From the NCBI GenBank assembly GCA_036435485.1, contig CM071597.1, positions 146,813,647-146,877,646 on the forward strand: a DNA stretch of 64,000 nt, given 5' to 3'. Under the pieces are notes generated by a model, which made no database searches, was not told the origin of the DNA, and worked only from the letters and a program-made list of their open reading frames with translations. Position 1 is the first letter of the stretch, and the number at the start of each line of letters is the position of its first letter. Both the position numbers and the translations under genes were made by a program. This document shows, in pieces, positions 12,034-22,721 of the stretch. Source of the stretch: Saposhnikovia divaricata. Taxonomy: Eukaryota; Streptophyta; Magnoliopsida; Apiales; Apiaceae.

Positions 12034-12808
12034 GAGAAAATGCCCAAAATGCCTCATTTTGGGAGTCAACTGACTGAAATACCCGTTTTCAAAGTCGTGG
12101 CCCTGAGTACCCACGGGACACGCCACTGGTAACGGCATGTCCCAAGTTCATTTTTTCCCAAATTTTCTCTAAGTGCTGGGCTGCTCTCCCCCTCCCCTCC
12201 GCCGGCGAATCGTACCCCCCTCCCCTACCATCGTTCCGTCCATATCCGATCCATACGACCACATAAAATTGATGGCCATACTTTGCTCATCATTTTAAGC
12301 TATCGGGTTGTTGCAATCTGGTCCCGTATGGGCGTGTTTGAACCAGATCGGAGAACAAGTCGAAAATTAGGTGCGATTTGGGTGTTTAAATTCAGGCAAT
12401 AGAATTGAAAAATTAATGGCATAGGGTTATAGAGGACGCTGAGGCGATTCATTTTGATATATAGAACTCAACGGGAAAATGAGTGATGTGGGAGAACGAA
12501 GGAGACGAAAAAACGCGAAAAATCGCCCGACCAGTCGTCCCGACGAGTCGCTTGAGAAGATGATGACGACTTAAGATGTGCTTCTCAGGAATGCGTGTCT
12601 CATGATACGCATTACACAAATGCGTATCTGATGCTACGGATACTACTCTTCCAATGGCGTGACATGAGGATACTACTCTCCTAGTGGTGTGACATGAGGA
12701 TACTACTCTGTCAGTAGCGTATCCCGTGAATATTTAGGGCCATCTTTCTGGATCTGGGTATTTTGGTAACCCCTCCCCCCATTTTGGAATAGAAAGGGCC
12801 ATCACCCC
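12034..12808. mobile_element. Candidate non-autonomous TIR transposon with GC-richer interior, 8-bp TSD
   Basis: A 775-bp block begins GAGAAAATGCCC and ends GGGCCATCACCCC, so its ends are roughly inverted. It lies between direct repeats TTCTAAAA at 12026-12033 and 12809-12816. Its interior is much richer in G+C than its flanks and contains a triplicated phrase GGATACTACTC (about 12630-12710). The end sequence resembles plant Mutator-like elements, whose duplications are usually 9-10 bp, so either MULE or hAT is possible. No transposase is seen; a captured gene fragment (Pack-MULE type) would explain the base composition but is inference. Confidence 0.6.
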
Positions 12809-12816
12809 TTCTAAAA

Positions 12817-13380
12817 AAAATTAAAAAATACCTTTAAAAACTATAAAAACACTATAACAAAAGATCTAAAAATTTTAAGATATGCATTAAAGTACATAAT
12901 CAAAAAGATAAATAATAATAATAAATTTTTACACAAATATAGTACATAAATGTTTCAAGTATATCATACGTAATCTATTTAAATAAAAAAAATAAAAAAT
13001 AATTATGAAATATTAAAAAATATGTTAGCCTAAATTTTGAAATATAAATTATAGAAAAACCATTTACAAGAAAAAAACAAATGTATACTACAAACCATAG
13101 AATGTATGTATTATTATCATTAAAAATAAAATAAATTATTCAAAATGTTATAAAACTAATTTTACAAAAAAAAATTATAATCAAAAGATGTACAACAAAA
13201 TATTAATAAAGGATATAAAGCTAGTTAAACTACAAATTGTGTAAAAAGGTACAGTAGAATGTCTCAAAAGAGTTCTTAACATATTGCATATTTGTAAACA
13301 TTAGTCTGAAACCTATTTTATGAGTATTTGTAATAGTATAATTTGATTTAGCAAAATAAAGAAAATAAAAAAATAAGTAT
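12817..13380. other. AT-rich intergenic DNA upstream of the ATP synthase gene
   Basis: No gene or transposon ends seen; mainly A-rich runs. The promoter motifs of the next gene start just downstream. Confidence 0.55.
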
Positions 13381-13395
13381 AATTTGATTTAAAAT

Positions 13396-13456
13396 TGGGC
13401 CAATATTTTTTAAACTGGGCTAAACTCTATCACCAAGTAACCGAAGCCCAAGCCCA
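13396..13456 (+). promoter_or_regulatory. Cluster of four site II elements (TGGGCY) in the ATP synthase gamma promoter
   Basis: TGGGCC at 13396-13401, TGGGCT at 13416-13421, and AGCCCA (reverse TGGGCT) at 13445-13450 and 13451-13456. Site II elements bound by TCP factors are enriched in promoters of plant nuclear genes for respiratory-chain and ribosomal proteins, which fits this gene. They lie about 125-190 bp before the start codon; a CT-rich probable leader follows from about 13480. Confidence 0.75.
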
Positions 13457-13555
13457 ACAAGTACCAATAAAGAGTGTCACAGTCTGTCTTCATCTCTCTA
13501 CATCTCGTTTCTCTCTCTCTCAAAAAACAAAGACCAAAACGAATCAACAGCGAGC

Positions 13556-13563
13556 TAGGGTTT
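13556..13563 (+). promoter_or_regulatory. Telo-box (TAGGGTTT) in the 5' leader
   Basis: TAGGGTTT lies 18 bp before the start codon. Telo-boxes often accompany site II elements in plant housekeeping promoters. Confidence 0.6.
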
Positions 13564-13581
13564 CTAATTTGTCAATCAGAG

Positions 13582-16500
13582 ATGGCCATGGCTGCGTTTA
13601 GGCGTGAAGGACGACGATTCGTCGTCGTTTCACCCAACCTTCTCAGATCCTCTCTCCTTCCTTCCTCGGAGTACCATCTTCATTTATTTTCTATTTATAT
13701 CTACATCATTTCATGAGTTTGTTTGTTTTATCTAGGTTAAAGTGATGAAATGTTTGATTACTACTTTGTAGTGACGTATTTTGCTTTTCGGGATGTCGAT
13801 TTTTCGAGTTTAGTCATTTGGTTTCTTGAGCTTAATTAGTCAAAATGAGATTTGTTAAAGGGGATGGGAATTATATGTGTTGTTTTTCCGGTAAATAAGT
13901 TTGTTAAAGAAGGGGGATAGGAATTATTGTACTAAATTTTTAGGGGTTTTTGTTTGTTTAGACTGAAATGCTTATAATATCGGTTTGGAGAGAACCACAA
14001 GAAGGATTGGAATATTTGAATTTTAATTGTTTACACAAGTGCTGTTTATAAACTGTCGTACCGAATTAAGTGATATAGCCTTCTTCTTGTACTACAAAAC
14101 CTATAGCAATGTGTTTTACATTGTGCTCTTATATCTTAAAACTACAGTACGGAAGTTACATATGTATGCAGTATGCACTAAACAAATAAGACTAAAAGCA
14201 AATTTCATTTTTTAAAATTGCAAAGTAGTGTGGCTAGTTTAGTGTCTTTGAAGGATATACGTTGGTTTAAGAAGTTATGTTTAATTTATATATTTATCAG
14301 ATATCAAAGATATTCTTTCTTTCTCTCTTTTACTAATATTAAAATTACACTATGTGTTTTTTGCTACCTTGAAATTTGGACATGTTTTTGGGGATGGGTT
14401 GGGGAATCTAAATCATAGAGAAGATACCTACACCTAATTCCTAGTTAGTGCTGGGCCTGCTGGCCTATTTTTCTACATTGAAGAAGATTGAATAACAATG
14501 GATTGGAAATAGTTCAGTATTGGCCCATTTGGTCCTTGAAGTGATTTATTTTATACTCAGGAATGAATATTTCTTTCCAATGATTGAAAATAGTTGAATC
14601 TACCATTTTTGTTGTTGTACTGGCTGGTTAAGTAAGCAACCTGTAAATTATAAAATCCTATTGGTCACTTGAAGTTCCTTCTGTTTAAAACGTACACTGT
14701 ACTGTTAGAACTCGTGCAGTTATAGGTTTGTTCTTAAAAACAAAGATGTACATTGAAGAATCTGACATGATTGGCTCAGGTGAATGTTCTACTGAAACAT
14801 ATTTTCATACAGGGGTATCATTTGGTAATATTTATGTTCTTCGTGAATTGTGTTTAACAAAATTGGATGTTAGTAGAGTAGTTCTGATAAGTAACAGTAG
14901 AACATGTAAAGTCTACAATTATATTTCCCTTAAAAGGATGAAAGTTTTGCTGCATATCTATTACATGTATATTGTGATGTGGAACTAAGTTTTGGCATTT
15001 ACCGTTTAGTGGATTATTTGTTATTTTCTATGTAGTTATGTTAGTGGTAGATTATTCTTGATCTGAAAATTTACTTTGACACTTGTTTTTCCCCTAATAT
15101 TCTTTTTAGCCTTTTTATCTTTATATTATGAAAATTTACTTTGACACTTGTTTTGCTGCATATCTATTACATGTATATTGTGATGTGGAACTAAGTTTTG
15201 GCATTTACCGTTTAGTGGATTATTTGTTATTTTCTATGTAGTTATGTTAGTGGTAGATTATTCTTGATCTGAAAATTTACTTTGACACTTGTTTTTCCCC
15301 TAATATTCTTTTTAGCCTTTTTATCAGTATCGTTGTTTCATAATATATACCTCTTTAAGTTCAGTTATCTTTATTTTTATCCCTTTGAACTGTTGTACTA
15401 ATCTTTAGCTCCGCCGATAATAAATTCTTTCCTTAAAGCGTTGTACTAGCTTCCTAAATTTTTCTTTCAAATCATTCTCTCTGTTTCTGTGTTGTAATTA
15501 TTAGTTTTGAAAAGATATACATATGTATTAAGTATCAGGTTCCATGATTTTAAGTGCATTTACTTTGACAATGCAGGGAACAAGTTTCTCTGGGAGTTCG
15601 TAGTATTTCAACTCAAATTGGTAATGATTGTCATTTTAGATCTGCTATTCTTTTCCTGTTGTGTTAATATTTCTAAGTAAGTCCACTACTCCCCTTTCTT
15701 TTGTTCTCTTTATTGTTTAACATGTTGTAATTGCAGTTCGTAACCGGATGAAGAGTGTAAAGAATATTCAGAAAATTACCAAGGCAATGAAGATGGTTGC
15801 AGCCTCTAAACTGCGAGCAATTCAAGTGAGGGCTGAAAATTCTCGTGGATTATGGCAGCCATTTACTGCTCTTCTTGGTGACACCCCGAGTATGTTTCTC
15901 GATAAATATCTTGTTCTTTTTTATTTGATATTCAATAGGGTCAACTGCAAAATTAATTATACAACAAATTATTTGGTTATTAACAAATTTCGTCACCCTC
16001 TGTGTTGTGTGTACATCCTATATACTTGTTGTAATGTTTCTTTTGAACTTTTAAAGTGCTCTACATGGTGAATCATACATGAGGGATTATAAAAGTGTTC
16101 CAAACATTCGGAAATAGAATCCGTACATGAGACATGTTAGATTTAATTTCCACGATTCCAGGTACTCTGAAGTCTGTACTACCTTCTGCAAGGCTGAAGT
16201 AGCATGCATGGGAGATTAGTGTAGACAATGGACAATCCTTGTCCAATATTGGATCAAGGATTGATTGTAGGGTTCCATTTGTCCAAGTTTTTGACTCTGT
16301 GGCCTAGGAATGTGTTGGTTATGTTCAAGAAAACTATATGATGCTGATAGATATGTATCCTTTGTTGGCTTTAGCACGATGTTGTTGTTTCTTGTCTAGG
16401 TGTGGATGTTAAGAAGAATGTTATTGTTACTGTTTCTGCGGACAAGGGTCTTTGTGGTGGAATCAACTCCACATCAGTCAAGGTTAGCAGGGCTCTCTTC

Positions 16501-17994
16501 AAGTTGAATTCGGGTATATATTCAGAGTCAAAGCTGTACTTTGCCGTAATCTTTATCTTTGCTTATAACTGAAATCACAAGTTGATTGTTATTTTATTGC
16601 ACAGGAGCTGACAAAGAAAGCAAGTATGTTGTTTTGGGAGAGAAAGCAAAGGCACAACTGATAAGAGACTCCAAACAGCACATCGATCTAACAATGACTG
16701 AGCTGCAGAAGAACTTCTTGAATTATACCCAGGTACCCCTGTTTAAATCTGCAATGGATCATATGAGAAGGAACAAAATATATTCTCTAAAAGTCTAGAA
16801 ACTCTTAATTTTCTTTATAAATTTGAAAAAGAACTTCTGCCTGAGGTTAAGTGTAGTGTAGATAACAAGGAATTTTTGCATTTTCATGTTTTATAGCTGT
16901 GGTTTTTAAGATGTATATATATTCTTTCTTACTGGTCTACTTATTCTGCAACAATTAGGTTGTTATTTATCTTTTGGAAGTATGTTTTTTTTTTTTTTTT
17001 TTTAAAATTCTTGTTCATGTCTAATTCACTTGTCTTAAAAACAAAATTTTGTTTAAGAAGCCATTAACTGTGAAGCAAAAATTCTTGAGACATGCTCACT
17101 GACCCCTTTGTTGGTTCGTATTTGTGAATATTCATTAATTTGTTGATGTTCAAATCAGGTTTCTGCCCTTTCTGATGAAATCTTAAAAAATGTCGAATAT
17201 GATGCATTGAGGATTGTATTCAACAAGTTCCAGTCAGTTGTCTCATTCCTGCCTACTACTGCAACTATATTTTCTCCCGAGGTAAATTACTCTTGCTGTG
17301 TAATCTTTGCATATCCATTTTACATGTAGCATATGTACCTCAACTTTTGGATGTTCATGTAGATTGTTGAAAGAGAATCTGAAGCTGGAAAGCTTGGTGA
17401 CTTGGATTCATATGAAGTTGAAGGCGGTGACACAAAGTCTGAAATTCTCCAAAATCTGACCGAATTTCAATTTTCTTGTGTACGTCCTTCATTCCTAAAG
17501 GCTATATAACCTTTTCCAGTTGCTGTAAATTAACTGAAATATCGGTGTTAATTTGAAATCGAAAAAGTATCCGCTACTAGCAGGAGGAAGATCATTTTCT
17601 TTTTTGAAAACAAGCAGGAGGAACTCCTTAAGTTCTAATGCTTCAAAACTTATTGGAGTTCTGTACCCAAATTTATCGAAACTTGGCTTTCCTCCACAGG
17701 TTATGTTTAATGCGGTTTTGGAGAATGCCTGTAGTGAGCAAGGAGCTAGAATGTCTGCTATGGATAGTTCCAGCAGGAATGCTGGCGAGATGCTTGATCG
17801 TCTCACTCTTACCTATAACAGGTACCTCACATTATCCGTATATTGTGTACAAATTTTGTGCAACTTTTCTTTCCTTGCTATCCCTTTTCTGATCCACACT
17901 TTCTTTTCTGTTTATTGTAATCAGAACCCGTCAAGCTTCGATTACCACTGAACTAACAGAGATTATATCTGGAGCATCAGCACTCGAGGGCTGA
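13582..17994 (+). CDS. ATP3: ATP synthase gamma subunit, mitochondrial (nine exons, 319 aa)
   Basis: Encodes the central-stalk (rotor) subunit of mitochondrial F1-ATPase, which couples proton flow to ATP synthesis. Exons: 13582-13670, 15577-15620, 15737-15889, 16400-16513, 16605-16732, 17159-17281, 17363-17479, 17700-17821, 17925-17994. All introns are GT-AG, the phases join exactly, and the sum is 960 nt, close to the usual size of about 325 aa. The N-terminus (MAMAAFRREGRR...) is rich in Arg and Ser with no acidic residue, as expected for a mitochondrial presequence. VRNRMKSVKNIQKITKAMKM opens the mature protein, DKGLCGGINS is the family signature, and the C-terminus (RTRQASITTELTEIISGASALEG) forms the rotor helix; both fit the coiled coil inside the alpha/beta ring. 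It lacks the chloroplast gamma regulatory cysteine insert. Intron 1 is 1.9 kb. No breaks are visible; it is the only apparently intact gene in the window. Confidence 0.97.
14945..15326. repeat. 206-bp tandem duplication inside intron 1 of the ATP synthase gene
   Basis: Sequence from about 14945 to 15120 is repeated almost without change at 15151-15326 (for example GCTGCATATCTATTACATG at 14949 and 15155). The near-identity suggests a recent event; splice sites are not touched. Confidence 0.92.
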
Positions 17995-19340
17995 TTGAGC
18001 AACCTTCTGCAAGCAATGTTTGACGGTGACGAAATAATTCTTTTGTAGAAGGATTTGTTCTAATACCTGTTTACAAAGCTTTCGTCAAGCTACCATAATA
18101 ATCTTCCTTTCAGACGTTATGACTGGGAAAATTTTCCTTGCATGTTTTATCAAGGTGGTTTGCGAAATTGTTTTGAAACTGTAAAAGAATTGTCTCCAAG
18201 TTTTTGTTTTAATGCTGTATCATGCTTTCCTCAAATTAATGTCAATAATGGTAACTGCATGGTGGATTTTACATTACCATGTTAGGTACTATTTATGTTT
18301 GTGTTTTGTCAGGTTGTTACTTAACTGTGCATAAATTCTCTCCATAGCGACTAATACACAATATGTTGTCACTTGGACAGCATGTTGTCACAAATTTGGG
18401 GGTTTGATTGGTGTTTGGTTATTTAAACTTGGTCGGCACTATGGTGGCTGGAGAACTTTTTCCTAGTAATGTTGTGTTTCCAAGGCTTATGCAAACCAAA
18501 GGAAAGTTGAAATCCTAGCTGCTTGTAGAATGTATTCGTTCAATCTCTCCATTTTCATAATGAAATTCTAGCCAATTGATTTTGCTCTTGTTCTCTTTGC
18601 TACAATTTTTCCATAATTTCTTGATTTTTAATTTGGTTTTGGCTTATGCTTCAGTCATACTAGTAATTCCCCAGCCCGGGGCCCTGGGTGCTATTATGCT
18701 TGATTAGTCGATTACTGTTTGATTAGTCAATTACTGTTTTATAAAGGGATTTTGACGTTTTTATTGATATTCGAAATGTAGTCATCTACGATTTTGGTTA
18801 ACCATTATTGCCTTAAAGTTTAAAATTATTTTATAAAAAAAGAGAATTAGAAATCAGTGACCGTGCCTGATCATCAGATTAAGATTAATGACATACCCTT
18901 TACAAAATAAAACGATGAAGGACACCAGTGCTCGTAGAAGTTACACAATCACTCTCCTCATTTCTCGTACCAATTAGTGTTCATGTGTTTGTGCAGTTTT
19001 ACTTTATTATTTATATTTTTTTTTTTTGGAAGTTTTACTTTATTTCTTTTGAATGATTGGCATTTTTACTTTAATGTATTAGGGGTCATTTGATAAATCT
19101 GAATCATATATTCTTGAACAGTTAATATTTTTGGTTAATATTTTTGAACGAATACAATTTAATACAATTTCTGAATTGTTAATTTGTAATATATTTGACA
19201 AATCTAACCGTATTTGTACACCATCAAAATGCTCTGATGCTATTAAAATGGAGTTCTATACACAAAAGCAATACTTACATAATTAAAATAACAATAATAA
19301 TAAATAATCACTTAAACAAAATGTCACTTACATTTAGACT
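17995..19340. other. 3' flank of the ATP synthase gene and intergenic DNA
   Basis: The first few hundred bases are T-rich and should hold the 3' UTR and poly(A) site; the exact end cannot be fixed. The rest shows no coding frame. GATTAGTCRATTACTGTTT is doubled near 18700-18740. Confidence 0.55.
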
Positions 19341-19341
19341 T

Positions 19342-19617
19342 GGTAAATCGGGTAAACAAATCGATTTCGGATCGGATCTGCTTCGGATCAGATCCACTTT
19401 CGGTTATGATGTATTTAGAGCCCGTTCGGTTCGGATCCAATTTCGATTAAGGTATATTTTTGGGACTGTTCGGTTCGGATCGGATCTAATTCGGTTCGGG
19501 TCAAATTCGGATAAATTTTGGATTAAGATCAGATCAAATTGGATTCAGTTCATTTTCAGATATTTACTGTTTCGGATCGAAATCTGTTTGGATGTAGGAA
19601 AATTCGGTTCGGATTGC
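19342..19617. repeat. Degenerate CGGTTCGGATC-rich island
   Basis: Many diverged copies of TTCGGATCGGATC / CGGTTCGG resemble the subterminal arrays of the hAT-like element at 7737-8657. No clear termini or target duplication were found, so it may be a decayed relative. Confidence 0.5.
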
Positions 19618-19624
19618 ATTTATC

Positions 19625-21291
19625 AAGATATATCTAATTTAATGATTTTTCCAAATTTTTAAAAAATACAAAATTTTATTAGTTTGAGATCTTAGTAATA
19701 GACAACTACATTGACTAATACCAGTAACTAGTGCTTTGTCATGGACTGTTGTATCAATAAAGTAGATTTATTTTAACATCTGTACGGTTGGATCGTCGAG
19801 AATTATTTTAAAAAAAATCGTTCCCAAATTTTCAAAAAATAAAAAGTATTTTGTTTTGAGAACTTAGAAATAAACAACTAAATTGACAGGTACTAGTAAC
19901 TAGTACTTTGTCATAGATCATTCTTCCTATTTTTTTAAAATAATTCTCGATGATCCAACCGTACGGATGTTAAGATATATCTAATTTATTGATGTTCCCA
20001 AATTTTCAAAAAATAAAGAATTATTTTGGTATGAGATCTTAGCAATAAATAACTAAATTGACTGGTACTAGTTACTAGTACTTTGTCACGAAATTTTGTT
20101 TCGATTTTTTTAAAAATAATTGTTGACGATACAACCGTACGGATGTTAAGATATATCTAATTTATTGACGTTCTCAAATTTTCAAAAAATAAAAAATTAT
20201 TTTGGTTTGAGATATTAGCAATAAATAACTAAATTGACTAGTACTAGTAATTAGTGCTTTGTCACGGACTGTTGTTTCAATTTTTTAAAAAATAATTCTC
20301 GACGATCCAACCTTATGGATGTTAAAATATATATAATTTATTAATGTTCCCAAATTTTCAAAATATAAAAAATTATTTTGGTTTGAGATCTCAGCAATAA
20401 ACAACTAAATTGACTAATAAAAGTAACTAGTGCTTTATCACGGAATTTGGTATCGATTTTTTTAAAAGATAATTCTCGACGATCCAACCTATTAGATATT
20501 GATTCAAGTGATGGTCCGGATCTGGACTACTGATCAGATACTGATGCTGACGTCATCAGTAATACGATGTCAGTATTAGGTTGTTGTCAGGATTAAATGT
20601 TGATCAGGATTACATAAAGATATACATCAGTCCAAAGATCAAGGGAGATTGACATGTCGGTTCCTGATTTATAGGAACGCAGCTATCATTCAAGAAATGT
20701 ATTAAGAGTCGTATGTAATTGATTTAGTATATCTTGTAATTGATAGGGTAGCTTTGTGATGTATATAAACACGATTTAGGTTTTACATTTTATGTAATCG
20801 CTTACACGAGTTATCTTGTAACCTAACAGCTCTCAAGAACACAAGAATTTCTTGAGAGAGTTTGTAACAGTTTTATATCAGAGTTAATAAAGCTGTTATT
20901 TATTCATACTTGTGTTATCATTTCTGTTTTAAGTCGAAAATCTTATAAAATTGTATTCAACCCCCTTCTACAATTGTTCTTTACTGGGTAACACAACCGT
21001 ACTAATGTTGAGATATATCTAATTTATTAATGTTCCCAAATTTTAAAAAAATAAAAAATTATTTTGTTTTGAGATCTTAGCAGTAAACAACTAAATTGAC
21101 TAGTACTAGTAACTAGTGCTTTGCTAAAACTTTTGTTTCGATTTTTATAAAAATAATTCTCGACGATCCAACCGTATGGATGTTAAAATATATCTAATTT
21201 ATTGATGTTTCCAAATTTTTAAAAAATAAAAAAATATTTTGGTTTGAGATATTAGCAATAAATAACTAAATTGACTAGTATTAGTAACTAG
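19625..21291. repeat. Satellite array, seven monomers of about 175 bp, split by a solo LTR
   Basis: The anchor CCAAATTTT recurs at 19651, 19824, 19998, 20174, 20350, 21036 and 21211. After removing the 504-bp LTR and its 5-bp duplication, all spacings are 173-177 bp. Each monomer has GAGATCTTAGCAATAA, GACTAGTACTAGTAACTAGT, and CTCGACGATCCAACCGTACGG in diverged form. In the first monomer the segment at about 19760-19820 is inverted. The length is in the range of plant centromeric satellites, but seven copies say nothing about location. Confidence 0.85.
20490..20993 (+). mobile_element. Solo LTR, Sirevirus-like, with 5-bp TSD CAACC
   Basis: A 504-bp block begins TATTAGATATTG (first TG changed to TA) and ends CTGGGTAACA, flanked by CAACC at 20485-20489 and 20994-20998. 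It interrupts a satellite monomer exactly. Internal order matches the LTR at 51717: a TATA-like GTATATAAAC (near 20762), then ATCTTGTAACCTAACAGCTCT, close to the corresponding stretch of the younger LTR. It is best read as the product of LTR-LTR recombination of a related copia element. Confidence 0.85.
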
Positions 21292-22133
21292 TATTAGTAT
21301 TCTGATAATGACAAAGCAAATTCTGATGGATTCAAATCTGACAGAACTGCTTTTGTTAAAAAGACTTCTGCTACTAAAAATGTTAAATTGCATGCAAAAA
21401 GAACCCAACATGTGTGGGTTCTTAAAAATTCTAACTGAGTTCTTTGTGTTTCTGATTGCAGGGTAAAAAGACAAATGTGTTAGTCATGGATAGTGGATGC
21501 TCTGTGCACATGACTGGAAACAAAACCTTGCTATCAGAATTTGAGGAGAAAGCTGGCCCAACAGTGTCTTATGGAGATGGCAACATTGGATAAACTTTGG
21601 GATATGGCAATATAATCATTGGAAATGTCATCATTGAAAAAGTAGCTCTGGTGAGAGGACTCAAACACAATCTGCTTAGTGTTAGTCAAATCACAGACAG
21701 AGGTTATCATGTCAACTTCAATGATACTCACTTCGAAGTGGTCAGTAAAACATCTGGAAGGATTATCTTGACTGGTCAAAGACGTGGTAACATTTATGAA
21801 GCCAATGTCTACACCAATACTGCTGGTCCCTCAACATGTCTCATCATCAAAGCAACAGTAGATGAAAGTTGGAATTGGCACAAGAAGCTTTCTTATCTCA
21901 ACTTCAACAACATCAATGAGTTGGTTAAGAAAGACTTGGTGAGAGGATTACCTAAAGCATTGTATACTCCTGATGGACTCTGTGATGCTTGTCAGAAGGC
22001 CAAACAGAGAAGGACATCATTTAAGAGTAAAACTGAATCCTCAATTGATGAACCATATCACATGCTTCATCTTGACTTATTTGGACCAGTAAACATCATG
22101 TCCATCAGTAAGAAAAGATACACTCTCGTTCCT
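21292..22133 (+). pseudogene. Truncated Sirevirus (Ty1/copia) gag end, protease and start of integrase
   Basis: The fragment starts inside the tail of gag (in-frame stop after HVWVLKNSN at about 21437), passes a GATTGCAGGG junction and enters pol in a different frame: protease motif MDSGCSVHMTGN (near 21490), the GAG-pre-integrase finger (WHKK...CDACQKAK, 21870-22000) and HLDLFGPVN with the first integrase Asp (near 22075). A stop lies at about 21592. It ends in the codons for KKRYTLV, at the border of the tandem array. It is clearly related to, but diverged from, the complete Sirevirus at 51717-63544. An apparent longer frame that runs on to 22223 is a chimera with array sequence. Confidence 0.9.
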
Positions 22134-22149
22134 GAGCAATATGACTCTA

Positions 22150-22161
22150 GCTCTGATACCA
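22150..22161 (-). other. Primer binding site (initiator tRNA-Met type) of the array element
   Basis: Minus-strand TGGTATCAGAGC, two bases after the LTR end. The same site recurs at 27108-27119, 32044-32055, 37003-37014 and 41928-41939. Confidence 0.88.
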
Positions 22162-22163
22162 AC

Positions 22164-22667
22164 TGTGACAGCCCCAAAACCGGGGTCAGGAATCGAGGCC
22201 ATCACGGACCAATTTCCATTTAATAACATTCTACTCTTGGCAGTTGAAATATAAATGCGTAATAAAACTCACACAATAGACCCCACACTTAATAATAATA
22301 TTACACACCAGTCATATGCTCAGAGAACAACATCCACAATATTATAGGTTTAAAGTTAAGCAGTTATTACAACCCAAAATCTTACTTAAGAACATTGTTG
22401 AATAATACTTCTACAGGAAGCATTTCAACAACCAAAGTTTATTACACACTTACACACTTAATTTACATAAGTCTACCAATACCCACTCGTCTATCAGCTA
22501 CCTCAGGGATAGGCGCCAGCACTCTCTCAAAAGGTCGTCTTTCCCTTACCCTCTTGCGGGGTGTAATGCGGAGTATCGGCATTTGACCTAGCTGTTATAT
22601 ACATAAGTAGCAAGAGTGAGCTATAATAGCTCAGCAAGATAAATTTTTTAAACCGGCATCAAAGAAA

Positions 22668-22721
<54 letters not shown>

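Noticed and set aside
17553..17951. Long frames through exon 8 of the ATP synthase gene
   Set aside because: They read through intron sequence; the splice phases and family sequence define the true exons.
21597..22223. A 208-aa open frame across the Sirevirus fragment and the first array LTR
   Set aside because: Only the first part is Sirevirus pol; the rest is accidental read-through into LTR sequence.
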